Assembly: GCF_002003465.1 (NCBI RefSeq)
Contig: NZ_BDDQ01000030.1
Location: 45,610-109,609 of the forward strand
DNA: 64,000 bases
Reading direction: 5' to 3'
DNA from: Caenibacillus caldisaponilyticus
GTDB taxonomy: Bacteria; Bacillota; Bacilli; Bacillales; Sporolactobacillaceae
Position numbers and translations under genes: made by a program
The notes under the pieces: generated by a model
What the model was told of the DNA's origin: nothing
The model's input: only the letters and a program-made list of their open reading frames with translations
Database searches by the model: none
Shown here: positions 1 to 8,208 of the stretch, one piece after another
Numbering within the stretch: position 1 is the stretch's first letter
Layout: each line of letters starts with the position of its first letter

Positions 1-181
1 GAAGGCGCTCGCGATATTTCTCATGTCGGCGGGTTTGTCCACGCTCTTATCCTTCTTTCTGTCCGCGGGTTGGGCGATTGTGTGGTCCACGCTGATCGCC
101 GCGGTGGCGGTGGAAATTTTATTCCTTCGCAAAAAATCGGAAGTCGATAAGAAACAGGCGGGTGGCGGATATGGACGGTAA
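1..181 (+). CDS. azlC: AzlC family branched-chain amino acid permease, C-terminal end (partial)
   Basis: Only the last ~59 codons are in the window; the reading frame enters at base 2 and stops with TAA at 179-181. The translated end is strongly hydrophobic (two membrane stretches, including LSTLLSFFLSAGWAIVW) followed by a basic tail, as expected for the end of AzlC, the large subunit of the AzlCD branched-chain amino acid exporter. The decisive evidence is context: the next gene is an AzlD-type small subunit that overlaps its end by about 20 bases, the normal arrangement for this pair. Most of the protein is outside the window, so the family call leans on the neighbour. Confidence 0.75.
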   Translation, partial: KALAIFLMSAGLSTLLSFFLSAGWAIVWSTLIAAVAVEILFLRKKSEVDKKQAGGGYGR

Positions 182-503
182 ATGGCTATGGATGATTTTA
201 GGAATGGGCGCGGTCACGTATATTCCGCGGATGCTTCCGCTCGTCGCCATGAAAGCGGAAGGCATTCCCCCGTTCTTGCAAGGCATTTTGAAAAACGTGC
301 CGTATGCCGTTCTCGGCGCCCTCATTTTTCCTGCGATCTTCGTCATTCACACCGGCGATTTGCGGCACATCACGACCGGGGACTTTCTTTTCGGGTTGAT
401 CGGCGGGGCGGTTGCTTTTATCACCGCTTATCTTGGATGGAACATCATTTTCGTCGTTCTTTCATCCATTGCGATTTTGACGTTGTCCTCCGCCTTGTTC
501 TGA
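162..503 (+). CDS. azlD: AzlD family branched-chain amino acid transport protein
   Basis: A 113-residue small membrane protein with three or four hydrophobic segments and the family hallmark TYIPRMLPL near residue 19, followed by a conserved P-FLQGILKNVPYAVLGAL segment. AzlD is the small subunit that works with AzlC in export of branched-chain amino acids and analogues across the cytoplasmic membrane. The frame can start at GTG 162 or ATG 171; both lie inside the end of azlC, so the two are translationally coupled. Length (about 100-110 residues) is normal for the family. No terminator with a T-run is obvious directly downstream. Confidence 0.85.
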   Translation: MADMDGKWLWMILGMGAVTYIPRMLPLVAMKAEGIPPFLQGILKNVPYAVLGALIFPAIFVIHTGDLRHITTGDFLFGLIGGAVAFITAYLGWNIIFVVLSSIAILTLSSALF

Positions 504-1258
504 TCTTCCGACAACGCGGGCAACGACTGAAGCCGCATTTATGATCTGGAGGCCACCTGTTTTCCTTTTTGTTTGTGGGCCATTTCTCGGCATGAACGCC
601 GTCCCCCCCTTATATACATAAAAATATCCAATCAACCGAGGGGGGATGTCCGTGTGGATCCGTTGGTTCGCGCTTGCGGGTTCCGCCTTCTTTTTCATTA
701 CGGCGGGGTTTTTAATCGCCTTTCAGGGCATTGAATTTTTTAAGGCATTCATTCAATTTTTGAACGATTATTTCAACCATCATACTTGATGAATTTGCTT
801 GATATGCGGAAAGCCTCCTCTGAGAAAAGCAGGCAAGCGTTTCACCGGAGAGGCGCGGGGCAAAACAAGGCGATGGCCAAGCTTCACGGGTTCCTCCGTT
901 TTTCTCCAAATGAAAGCCCGCGGGCTTGTGAAGGGTTTTGACCGTTAAGGTCGCCGAGGATCGAATGCCATAGCAAACGCCTTCGGAAGCGCAGTTCTAT
1001 TTTGGCCGCTAAGGACGACGAAGATCGCCGCCTCGACCGGTCTTTTGTCGGGTTGCCGCATGCCCGGTGCGCATAGGACGGCCCTCCCGATGGATCGGTT
1101 CGGTTTGTTTTGACCATCGTCCATCAGGCGTTCCTAGCTGCTTCTTCCCCCGCGGCACGCCGGCGGTTCTAATTTTCCGGATAATGGCTTACACTGTTAT
1201 TAAGACAAGGGTCGGGCCGCTCCAAGATAAATGAAACGGTCCGGAAATGGGGGATTCG
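504..1258. other. Intergenic region with one small ORF
   Basis: This 750-base stretch between azlD and the M48 protease holds only the small membrane ORF at 646-789. The rest contains no frame with recognisable protein similarity on either strand. The segment 1176-1215 is AT-richer and may carry the promoter for the protease gene, but I do not see a clear -35/-10 pair. Confidence 0.4.
646..789 (+). CDS. Small hydrophobic protein, 47 residues
   Basis: An ATG preceded by a G-rich ribosome binding site (GAGGGGGG) opens a 47-codon frame ending in TGA at 787-789. The product starts MSVWIRWF, has one membrane-spanning stretch (ALAGSAFFFITAGFLIAF) and an aromatic C-terminal tail ending in NHHT. I do not recognise a family. 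It is a plausible single-pass membrane peptide; support is the ribosome binding site and the protein-like composition. It stands alone between azlD and the M48 protease gene. Confidence 0.45.
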   Translation: MSVWIRWFALAGSAFFFITAGFLIAFQGIEFFKAFIQFLNDYFNHHT

Positions 1259-2527
1259 ATGAAGAAAGCGGCGTGGTGGTTTCTCGGATTCTATTTGCTC
1301 TATATCCTCATCATGGCCGGTTATTTCTTTTGGTGGACGAATTGGGGGGTTCCCGCCGATTACAAGGGAACGGCCGCGGATCCAGAATTGTTCATGACCC
1401 ACCATCAACTCGTGTTAAGCCAAAACTATTCGAAGCTTCAAGATTGGCTGTATTTCTTGAGCATTCCGCTCAAGTGGGGCGTATATCTCTTTGTCATCGC
1501 CTTCGGATTTTCGCGGTGGCTGCGCACGCGGGCCGAAGAGGTGACCCGGTTTTCCGTCGTCCACACCGCCGTTTATTTTTTGGCCTTGTCGATCGTCACA
1601 TGGCTTATCGCCTTTCCGGTCCATTATGCGGCGCACATGATCTCGCTCCGCTACGGCGTTTCGGTTCAACCCTTTTCGAGTTGGCTGCGCGATGACCTCG
1701 TTTCATTCTGGGTGGATTGGGTCATCACCTGGCTTGCGGTGATCGTCATCTATTTTTTCATCCGCAAAAACCCCAAGCGCTGGTGGCTGCCCGTATGGCT
1801 CGTGTCCATTCCGTTCACGGTTTTTCTTACATACATCCAACCGGTGGTGATCGATCCGCTATACAATCATTTTAAGCCGCTTTCGGACGGGCATCTAAAA
1901 CATGAGATTTTGGAGCTTGCGGACAAAGCGAACATTCCGGCGGATAACGTCTATGAAGTCGACATGTCGAAGAAAACGAACGAAATGAACGCCTACGTCA
2001 ACGGGATCGGGTCGAATTTGCGCATCGTTTTATGGGATACGACGCTCAAGCGTTTGGACGACCGGGAAGTCGAGTTCATCATGGCTCACGAAATGGGCCA
2101 TTATGTCAAACATCATTTGCTGTGGAGCGTTGCGGGGAGTATATTGGCCATCCTGTTCGGTTTGGTGATCGCGGCGAAACTATATCGGTGTGCGGTCGCG
2201 CGTTGGGGCGATGCCCTCGGCCTTCGCGGGCCCTCCGACATCGCCGCCCTCCCGCTTTTGCTCCTGATCTTATCGGTGTTGTCCTTTCTCTTCTCGCCCG
2301 TCGAAAACGCCGTATCGCGGTATGCGGAACATTCCGCCGACCGGTACGCGATTGAATTGACGCATGACAAAGAAGCCGGCATTTCGGCGTTTCAAAAACT
2401 GACGACCGCCGGGCTCGGCGAGGTCAATCCGCCCGCGCTCGTTCGAATTTTCATCTACGACCACCCAACCATGATGGAAAGGATTCATTTCTTGGAAGAA
2501 TACGGAAGTTCATCATCCGGCCGGTAA
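1259..2527 (+). CDS. M48 family (Ste24/CAAX-type) membrane metalloprotease
   Basis: A 422-residue membrane protein with hydrophobic segments at the N-terminus, residues ~55-75, ~105-125, ~155-175 and ~290-340. The zinc motif HEMGH is at about residue 277, with the downstream ligand region NAVSRYAEHSADRYA, as in Ste24-type intramembrane-associated zinc proteases. The conserved block YEVDMSKKTNEMNAYVNG just before the active site is typical of the bacterial YhfN-like branch. The substrate is unknown; members are linked to membrane protein quality control. I prefer ATG 1259 because GGGGG lies 5-6 bases upstream; ATG 1247 in the same frame has no clear ribosome binding site. A terminator follows at once. 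Confidence 0.9.
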   Translation: MKKAAWWFLGFYLLYILIMAGYFFWWTNWGVPADYKGTAADPELFMTHHQLVLSQNYSKLQDWLYFLSIPLKWGVYLFVIAFGFSRWLRTRAEEVTRFSVVHTAVYFLALSIVTWLIAFPVHYAAHMISLRYGVSVQPFSSWLRDDLVSFWVDWVITWLAVIVIYFFIRKNPKRWWLPVWLVSIPFTVFLTYIQPVVIDPLYNHFKPLSDGHLKHEILELADKANIPADNVYEVDMSKKTNEMNAYVNGIGSNLRIVLWDTTLKRLDDREVEFIMAHEMGHYVKHHLLWSVAGSILAILFGLVIAAKLYRCAVARWGDALGLRGPSDIAALPLLLLILSVLSFLFSPVENAVSRYAEHSADRYAIELTHDKEAGISAFQKLTTAGLGEVNPPALVRIFIYDHPTMMERIHFLEEYGSSSSGR

Positions 2528-2528
2528 C

Positions 2529-2553
2529 GGAGGAGCCACTAGGCTCCTTTTTT
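2529..2553 (+). terminator. Rho-independent terminator after M48 protease
   Basis: AGGAGCC / GGCTCCT stem with a 3-4 base loop followed by a run of T (2548-2553), starting two bases after the protease stop codon. Confidence 0.85.
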
Positions 2554-2783
2554 ATTGGCTCATGCCGGCGGGCGGTTCTCCTGTTGTACCGAGGACGGCG
2601 GAAGAAACGGATGGTTCGAGCAGGGTCCGCATCGCACCCTTAGGGGCGAACGGGCCGCCGGATATGGCAAAAAGAATGCCAACACGAATCCACATCTGTG
2701 GTACAATGGGTGCTGGAGCACACGAAAAAGGAGCGGGGCCGATTTTTTTCGGCACGAAACCGAAAAAGAAGGAGATTCTCCGA

Positions 2784-3467
2784 ATGGATATAAAAGCGAG
2801 TGAAAAACGGCGGGCCGGCGAAGCGGCTTGCGCTTTTATCCGCGACGGGATGACGGTCGGCCTTGGCACGGGTTCCACTGTCCATTTTACGATTTTAAAG
2901 ATCGCCGAACGCATCAAAAACGAAGGGTTGAAAATCCGGGCGGTTTCCACTTCCAAGCGAACGACGGAGCTTGCGGAAGCGCACGGGATTCCGATCCGTT
3001 CGATCGATGACGTGCCCGAGATCGACGTGACGATCGACGGTTGCGATGAGTTCGATCCGTCATTGCGGGGAATCAAGGGCGGCGGCGGCGCGTTGTTGTT
3101 TGAAAAAATCGTCGCCCGCGCTTCGCGGGTCAATATTTGGGTCGCCGACCACTCGAAGCGGGTGGAACAACTGGGCGCCTTCCCCTTGCCCGTCGAAGTC
3201 CTCCCCTTCGGCCATACGCATGTGATGAAGACCATGGCCAGCGAAGGGCTGAAGCCCGCTTTGCGCAAAACCCCGGACGGTTCGCCGTACATTACGGACA
3301 GCGGGCATTACATCGTCGATCTTCACATCGGAAAAATTGCCCGCCCCGAGGAATTGGCGGCGTGGCTCAACGGCATTCCGGGCGTGATCGAAAACGGCCT
3401 GTTTTTGGGAATCGCCGATAAGGTTTTGGTCGCGGAAGGCGACAACGTCGTCACGTATGAACGCTGA
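2784..3467 (+). CDS. rpiA: Ribose-5-phosphate isomerase A
   Basis: A 227-residue RpiA, which interconverts ribose 5-phosphate and ribulose 5-phosphate in the pentose phosphate pathway. Family motifs are all present: GLGTGSTV near the N-terminus (phosphate binding), TIDGCDEFD (catalytic Asp), KGGGGALLFEK (catalytic Lys region) and a GxIENGLFLG segment near the end. The frame is open upstream for another 222 bases, but ATG 2784 has an AAGAAGGAG ribosome binding site and gives the normal family length. A TACAAT hexamer at about 2700 preceded by TG could be an extended -10 promoter. ddl follows 86 bases later on the same strand. Confidence 0.95.
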   Translation: MDIKASEKRRAGEAACAFIRDGMTVGLGTGSTVHFTILKIAERIKNEGLKIRAVSTSKRTTELAEAHGIPIRSIDDVPEIDVTIDGCDEFDPSLRGIKGGGGALLFEKIVARASRVNIWVADHSKRVEQLGAFPLPVEVLPFGHTHVMKTMASEGLKPALRKTPDGSPYITDSGHYIVDLHIGKIARPEELAAWLNGIPGVIENGLFLGIADKVLVAEGDNVVTYER

Positions 3468-3553
3468 TCGGACCGTGTTCACCGGTCGCCTTCATGGAAT
3501 GTTTGAGTAATATGGAAAAAACAGATTTCTATTCGTGAAGAAGGGTGACGGAC

Positions 3554-4657
3554 ATGAAGAAAAAACCGACGGTAGCCATCGTGTACGGAGGCAAGTCGGC
3601 CGAGTATGAGGTATCGCTTCAAACCGCTTTTTCAGTGATCAACGCGATCGACAAAGAAAAATATAACGTTTTGCCTGTTCATATCACGAACAACGGCGAA
3701 TGGTTGGAAGGTTCCACCGTGACCGGCAAGCTGACGGACGTCAAGCAGCTCATGCTTGAAGACGGCAAGGAAAAAGGAGAAAAAATCAGCGCCGGAGGGT
3801 GGCTGACCCCGGCGGTCGCTGCTGAGGAAAACGAAAACGATAAACCCGACATTGTCTTTCCTCTTTTGCACGGTCCCAACGGTGAAGACGGAACCGTCCA
3901 AGGGCTGCTCGAAATCCTCGGCATCGCTTACGTCGGTTCGGGCGTCGCCGGTTCTGCGGCCGGCATGGATAAAATCATGATGAAAGACATCTTTAAAGCC
4001 CACGGACTCCCGCAGGCCGATTACATGCGGATTGACCGGCATGAATGGGAGCGCGATCGCAGCGGGTACATTCGCTCGGCGGCAGAAACGATCGGTTTTC
4101 CGTGTTTCGTCAAACCGGCGAACAACGGTTCGAGCATCGGCATTAACAAAAGCCACGACGAGAATGAGTTTGTCGGCCACGTGGAGACGGCGTTTCAATA
4201 CGATCAAAAGGTGATCGTCGAAGCGGCCATCGTCGGCCGCGAGGTGGAAATCGGCGTCATCGGCAACGAAGACTTGGAATTCTCCGTCCCGGGCGAAATC
4301 AAACCGAATAAAGAGTTTTACGATTATGAAGCCAAATACAAAGACGGCGATACGACGCTCATCATTCCGGCGGATATTACCGATGAACAGTTGAAAACGA
4401 TCCGTTCCATAGCGGGCACCGCCTTTAAAATCCTGAATTTGAGCGGTTTGGCACGCGTCGACTTCTTCATCCGCGAGGCGGACGGCCAAGTGTTGATCAA
4501 TGAAGTCAACACCATGCCCGGTTTTACGCCGTTCAGCATGTTCCCCTTGCTGTGGAAACATACCGGCCTGGAATATCCGGATTTGATCGACCGCCTCATT
4601 CAACTCGGCATCGAGCGCCGGCAAGCCCGGGAATCGATCCGTTATCGTTTGGAATAG
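3554..4657 (+). CDS. ddl: D-alanine--D-alanine ligase
   Basis: A 367-residue ATP-grasp ligase that joins two D-alanines for peptidoglycan precursor synthesis in the cytoplasm. Visible signatures: VYGGKSAEYEVSL at the N-terminus, LLHGPNGEDGTVQG (substrate-binding loop), GIAYVGSG, KPANNGSSIG in the ATP-grasp domain, and LARVDFFI...EVNTMPGFTPFSMFP at the C-terminus, which holds the metal-binding residues. ATG 3554 is preferred over GTG 3545 because GAAGG lies about 9 bases before it. There is no murF immediately downstream, unlike the common Bacillus ddl-murF arrangement; the downstream region instead holds a group II intron scar. Confidence 0.95.
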   Translation: MKKKPTVAIVYGGKSAEYEVSLQTAFSVINAIDKEKYNVLPVHITNNGEWLEGSTVTGKLTDVKQLMLEDGKEKGEKISAGGWLTPAVAAEENENDKPDIVFPLLHGPNGEDGTVQGLLEILGIAYVGSGVAGSAAGMDKIMMKDIFKAHGLPQADYMRIDRHEWERDRSGYIRSAAETIGFPCFVKPANNGSSIGINKSHDENEFVGHVETAFQYDQKVIVEAAIVGREVEIGVIGNEDLEFSVPGEIKPNKEFYDYEAKYKDGDTTLIIPADITDEQLKTIRSIAGTAFKILNLSGLARVDFFIREADGQVLINEVNTMPGFTPFSMFPLLWKHTGLEYPDLIDRLIQLGIERRQARESIRYRLE

Positions 4658-5076
4658 CGACCTATTTTTTGAAACTTCCACGATTGCCTTTTGTCCGGGA
4701 GAAGGTGGACTGAATATATTGGCATTGGACATGATGATCGATGCCGTCGCATCATGTCCCCACCCATACCTCCTCGCTGTTTATGGTCAATATGACACCA
4801 TGTCATGCCTCCTGCTGGCGGGGCGGCCGGTTCCCGGCTGCCCCGGCTTTATGTACGCCCGGCATGGGTGCGGTGCTATAGGGTGAAAGTCCTGAACGGG
4901 GGCTGGCGAGCGCCTACCGTTAGCTGAAGGCAAGGGTGTCCGCCGCGAGGAAAAAGGGTGTGCGATGGCGTTTTGGCGTTCGCCGCAATGATGGATGGAT
5001 GCAACGCACTCCAGCCGTACTGGTCTTGGATAAAATCCTTTATGTATTCCATCCGTTCATATCAAACATGAAATTT
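4658..5076. other. Intergenic region with intron scar
   Basis: Apart from the group II intron-like fragment at 4868-4950, this 420-base stretch has no convincing gene on either strand. A short frame at 4936-5148 overlaps the scar and the following terminator and is not protein-like. Confidence 0.4.
4868..4950 (+). mobile_element. Truncated 5' end of a bacterial group II intron (scar)
   Basis: The stretch begins GTGCGGTGCTATAGGGTGAA and continues with AAGTCCTGAACGGGG, GCTGAAGGCAAGGGTGTC and CCGCGAGG. GTGCG at the 5' end, AGGGTGAAAGTCC and CAAGGGTGTC are the recognisable domain I landmarks of many bacterial group II introns. After position ~4950 the similarity stops; no reverse transcriptase/maturase reading frame, domain V or domain VI follows before the terminator at 5077. 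It is therefore a non-functional 5' fragment. The call is from remembered intron consensus, not from a covariance model. Confidence 0.6.
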
Positions 5077-5105
5077 AAGGAAGGCGAAAGGCGCCTTCCT
5101 TTTTG
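5077..5105. terminator. Strong hairpin, probable terminator
   Basis: AAGGAAGGC (5077-5085) pairs with GCCTTCCTT (5093-5101), followed by more T on the + strand. It lies between the intron scar and the convergent DUF1657 gene, whose stop codon is at 5109, and could serve either direction. Confidence 0.75.
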
Positions 5106-5108
5106 GCA

Positions 5109-5312
5109 TTATTGGTTGTATTGCGGTTCTTCCGATTGGACATATTGAAGGCGTTGGTTCAGCTGATCGAGAATGGTTTTTTGTTGTTGGGCTAAGCTTT
5201 TGAACATTTGTTTCGCCGCTTGGTCCTGGGTTTCCAAAGCAAAACTGTCGAGGTTTGCCAACGTCGCTTCGCAGCTGGCGATCGTCTGCTGAATTTTCGT
5301 GCCGATGGTCAA
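5109..5312 (-). CDS. DUF1657 domain-containing protein
   Basis: A 67-residue helical protein containing GTKIQQTIASCEATLANLD and an ending SEEPQYNQ, which match the DUF1657 family of small Bacillus proteins. Family members often sit with spoVA genes in sporulation-linked operons; here no spoVA gene is adjacent. The best start is TTG at 5312 (complement), with GGAGGTG 6 bases upstream; an in-frame GTG at 5321-5323 is the alternative. Its function is not known. It is divergent from the small ORF at 5450. Confidence 0.85.
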   Translation of the reverse strand: MTIGTKIQQTIASCEATLANLDSFALETQDQAAKQMFKSLAQQQKTILDQLNQRLQYVQSEEPQYNQ

Positions 5313-5449
5313 TGTTTTCACCTCCACAACCTTAATATGATTAAAAAACGTCCGGTTATAACGGCCACAAACTGGCAAACCCGGCTCGCATGTTTTCGTG
5401 AAAAAAACGAAAACTATATTTGAACCGAAAAACGCGGAGGTGGTACACC

Positions 5450-5587
5450 ATGAAATGGCATTGGGGCTCCATGCTTGCCGGCGTCGGCATCGGCGCGGCG
5501 GCGGTGACGATGATGAAAAACCGCAACAATAATAATATCCGCAAAATAGCCAACGACTTTTTAAAAAGCGACACGGGTGCGAAGTAG
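5450..5587 (+). CDS. Small 45-residue protein (DUF3918-like?)
   Basis: An ATG with a good ribosome binding site (GCGGAGGTGG, 8 bases before) opens 45 codons ending in TAG. The product starts MKWHWGSMLAGVGIGAAAV, i.e. a short hydrophobic Gly/Ala-rich segment, followed by a basic, Asn-rich patch and a short helix ending KSDTGAK. This layout resembles YrzQ-type (DUF3918) small membrane proteins of Bacillus, but the sequence is too short to be certain. It is divergent from the DUF1657 gene, with which it shares a 137-base upstream region. Confidence 0.55.
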   Translation: MKWHWGSMLAGVGIGAAAVTMMKNRNNNNIRKIANDFLKSDTGAK

Positions 5588-6097
5588 GAAAACATGCCAA
5601 GAGCACGCTGTTTGGATGCTGACTCATCAGGCCGTATGGGAACGGGCCTCTTTGGGTCAGTTTTTTTAAAGACGACGGCCTTGAACGCGTCCCAAGCATC
5701 AAGCGTATGCTTCGTTTTGGTGCCATCGGCTTTCTGCCGATCGTCGAAGAGAGCCGAAAAACCGCTTGATAAATGACTCAATGTCATGCCACAGACGTTC
5801 GTTTGTGTAAAAAGCGGAAGGCGTTCAGGATGCGCCGCCTGTCACTTCGATAACGCGCCTTGGCAAAGCGCGGCACGCAAGCCGATGGATTCTCCGTTTT
5901 AAGTTGAAATACGCCTCATTCACTGAAAAGCCGCCCGCTTTCCGGGCGGTATTCGTTTGGGTATAAGGAATGCTGCCGCATTTGACTTAAACGCTGGCCG
6001 AAGATTCGGTCCAACGATTGAATCCGGGAGGATCGATCTCCAAAAACATGCGTGTATCGTGGGGAACGATTTTTTTCTTCAGAGGAAAAATAAATAC
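5588..6097. other. Intergenic region with hairpins
   Basis: No convincing gene. Around 5622-5672 CTGAC and GTCAG flank an inner GGCC/GGGCC-containing loop and are followed by a run of seven T, suggesting a terminator for the 45-residue gene. A second hairpin at about 5929-5948 (CCGCCCG / CGGGCGG) is followed by T only on the - strand. Confidence 0.4.
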
Positions 6098-6126
6098 TTG
6101 ACAAAAATTTAATTATATGTTATAAT
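6098..6126 (+). promoter_or_regulatory. Sigma-A promoter of the methyltransferase gene
   Basis: Perfect consensus: TTGACA at 6098-6103, a 17-base spacer, and TATAAT at 6121-6126, in an AT-rich stretch. It is the best match to a housekeeping promoter in the window. The 5' leader (about 95 bases) contains a small hairpin at 6180-6201 (ATCTC / GAGAT arms). Confidence 0.9.
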
Positions 6127-6224
6127 AAAAACATTTATTGAAATTTATAATTGGTTTGGTATACTTCTTTTTGGACGTCATCTCTTCGTTTCGAGGAGAT
6201 AGGCTCTAAAAAGGAGGAAATGCA

Positions 6225-7115
6225 GTGCAAGCAAACCAAGTCAGTCTTACGGCCATCATGACCGCCTACTTACGCGCCTACCATGCCATGAATGACACCC
6301 CAAAAATTTTCGATGATTTTCTCGCCATTCATCTGATACCTGAGGAAAGACGGGCTCTCATTGAACAAGGATTTTCTAAGGCTCTCCAAGCTCAAGTTTC
6401 GGAAAGCGGTTTGGACAGCTCCGATCCGAAGTCTCTGAGGCCCTTATTGCAGGCCATGGGGCTGCCGCATGTCCTCAGCCGGTCACGATATGCGGAAGAC
6501 CATCTTGATTTGGCTGTCAAACAAGGGGTCGAGCAGTATGTGATCCTCGGGGCGGGGATGGATACCTTTGCTTTTCGTCGTCCGGATCTCCTGCGCCAAA
6601 TTCAGGTGTTTGAAGTGGACCACCCCGCCACGCAAGCCTTCAAACGTCAGCGGCTGGCTGAATTGGCATGGGAAATCCCATCACATCTCCACTTTGTGCC
6701 CGTGGATTTCACAAAGGAAAGTTTGGCCGATGCGCTTAAGAGAACTTCGTATGACGTGCAGGCGAAAAGCTTTTTTAGCTGGCTGGGCGTCACCATGTAT
6801 TTGACCCGAGAAGAAGTGTTGGCAACGCTTCGTGCCATTGCCGAAATTTCTTCCGCCGGCAGCATGGTTGTTTTCGATTACTTTGTGCCTGAAGAAAATG
6901 CGCTGAAAGAGATGCAGGAAGATTTGCGCAAGATCGGCGAGCCGATAAAAACGGCTTTTGATCCGGCCACATTGGCTTCTGAATTGGAAGGTTTGGGGCT
7001 CCGTCTTCATGAAAACGCCAGCCCGTCCGCTATCCAGGAGCGGTATTTTCAAAATCGGACGGACGGTTATCATGCGAGTAAACATGTCCGCTTTGCGTTG
7101 GCAGTCGTAGAGTAA
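6225..7115 (+). CDS. Class I SAM-dependent methyltransferase (LCMT/TIGR00027 family)
   Basis: A 296-residue protein of the leucine carboxyl methyltransferase-like family. The SAM-binding motif is YVILGAGMDTFAFR, followed by VFEVDHPATQAFK, which is the acidic-loop motif of this family; later ASFSWLGVTMYL-like sequence (FFSWLGVTMYLTREEV) matches motif post-II. The GTG start at 6225 has AAGGAGG 7 bases before it; an ATG at 6220 is out of frame. Substrate is unknown; related genes act on small molecules or polyketide-like acids. It is a single-gene unit with its own consensus promoter and terminator, and its upstream DNA is AT-richer than the neighbours. Confidence 0.85.
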   Translation: MQANQVSLTAIMTAYLRAYHAMNDTPKIFDDFLAIHLIPEERRALIEQGFSKALQAQVSESGLDSSDPKSLRPLLQAMGLPHVLSRSRYAEDHLDLAVKQGVEQYVILGAGMDTFAFRRPDLLRQIQVFEVDHPATQAFKRQRLAELAWEIPSHLHFVPVDFTKESLADALKRTSYDVQAKSFFSWLGVTMYLTREEVLATLRAIAEISSAGSMVVFDYFVPEENALKEMQEDLRKIGEPIKTAFDPATLASELEGLGLRLHENASPSAIQERYFQNRTDGYHASKHVRFALAVVE

Positions 7116-7145
7116 AAAGTTCTTCCTTATTCGATGATCATTTAC

Positions 7146-7170
7146 GCCGGGTGAAGTGCCCGGTTTTTTT
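7146..7170 (+). terminator. Terminator after methyltransferase
   Basis: CCGGG / CCCGG stem with a 7-base loop followed by seven T, about 30 bases after the methyltransferase stop codon. Confidence 0.85.
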
Positions 7171-7336
7171 GTACGCTTTGTTCACCGAGTGGTTGCAGGC
7201 TTGTGCTACCCGCCGGCATGCTTGGCGTCGCCGATCGGCTTCCTGCTTCAGCATGCGGGAAGTATGTGCGGAGACATGAGGAAGGCAGCCTTGCTTCCGT
7301 ATATAATAAAAAGTATGAATTCAAGCCTTTAAAACC

Positions 7337-8056
7337 TTGATCGGCCCATTCGCCTTATTTCACCGTTTTCGACGCCTTAGGGCGAAATGGGAAGGGGGGG
7401 ACGACCCTTTGCAACGTTTAAGTGACCCGCGTCGTTTTCGTCGGCTTTGGCTTGCCGCTTTTTTCTTTTGTTTATCCGGTTTGGCCGTTTTGATTTTCGG
7501 GTTGGAACGGCATCGCTTGGCGGTGATCGATGCGCCGGTTTCGCACATGCTTCGCGCGGAGCGGCCGCAGGCGTTGACCGCGTTCATGGAAAGCGTCACT
7601 TTTTTTGGTTCCGATCTCGCGGTGTTGGGGGTGACCCTGGCGACCGCTTTATGTCTATCGGCTTTTAAACGGCGGCACGCGGACGCCCTTGCTTTTTTGC
7701 TCTGCACCCCCGGGTCCATTTTCATTTACAGGTTGCTGAAAGACGTTTTTCGTCGGGCGCGCCCCGCGGCCGAACATCTGGTGGCAGCCGGCGGATACAG
7801 TTTTCCGAGCGGCCATGCGACGATGGCGACGGCTTGTTACGGCATGTTCGCGTATCTCGTTTGCAAACATTTTTGCCGGAACGTCAAAGGAGTTATTTTG
7901 ACCGTTCTCTTGGCCGGAATGTGGATTGTATTGATCGCGGCAAGCCGGGTGTATCTGGGGGTGCATTATCCGACGGACGTGCTCGCCGGCTTTTTCGTCG
8001 GGAGCGCTTGGTTGTTGGTGTGCATTTGGATCAACCGCCGTATCGAGGCTCCCTGA
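7337..8056 (+). CDS. PAP2 family phosphatase
   Basis: An integral membrane phosphatase of the PAP2/BcrC type, acting on lipid phosphates such as undecaprenyl diphosphate, phosphatidate or phosphatidylglycerol phosphate. The three catalytic motifs are present: KDVFRRARP (KxxxxxxRP), PSGH, and SRVYLGVHYPTD (SRxxxxxHxxxD). Five or six membrane segments are visible. The longest frame starts at TTG 7337 (239 residues), but TTG 7409 has GGAAGGGGGG 8 bases before it and gives 215 residues, nearer the family norm; the first 24 residues are therefore doubtful. Confidence 0.85.
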   Translation: MIGPFALFHRFRRLRAKWEGGDDPLQRLSDPRRFRRLWLAAFFFCLSGLAVLIFGLERHRLAVIDAPVSHMLRAERPQALTAFMESVTFFGSDLAVLGVTLATALCLSAFKRRHADALAFLLCTPGSIFIYRLLKDVFRRARPAAEHLVAAGGYSFPSGHATMATACYGMFAYLVCKHFCRNVKGVILTVLLAGMWIVLIAASRVYLGVHYPTDVLAGFFVGSAWLLVCIWINRRIEAP

Positions 8057-8208
8057 TTTCCCATCGCCGTCCGGCGGCTTCGTTCAGGCAAGATCGCTTA
8101 CTTTAGCGTTTTCCGCCAAGCTTCACGCGAATCCGCCTATCTATTCCGGTTGCTTTCATGAAAACGCTTCATTTATACTGAGTAAGGTGGAAGAAAGGGA
8201 GTGCCAAG

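Noticed and set aside
3632..4732. Long open frame on the - strand across ddl
   Set aside because: It is an antisense shadow of the high-GC ddl codons; no ribosome binding site and no recognisable family, while the + strand has all Ddl motifs.
5610..5650. CTGATGAG core on the - strand, reminiscent of a hammerhead ribozyme
   Set aside because: The GAAA element and the three stems required around it could not be formed.
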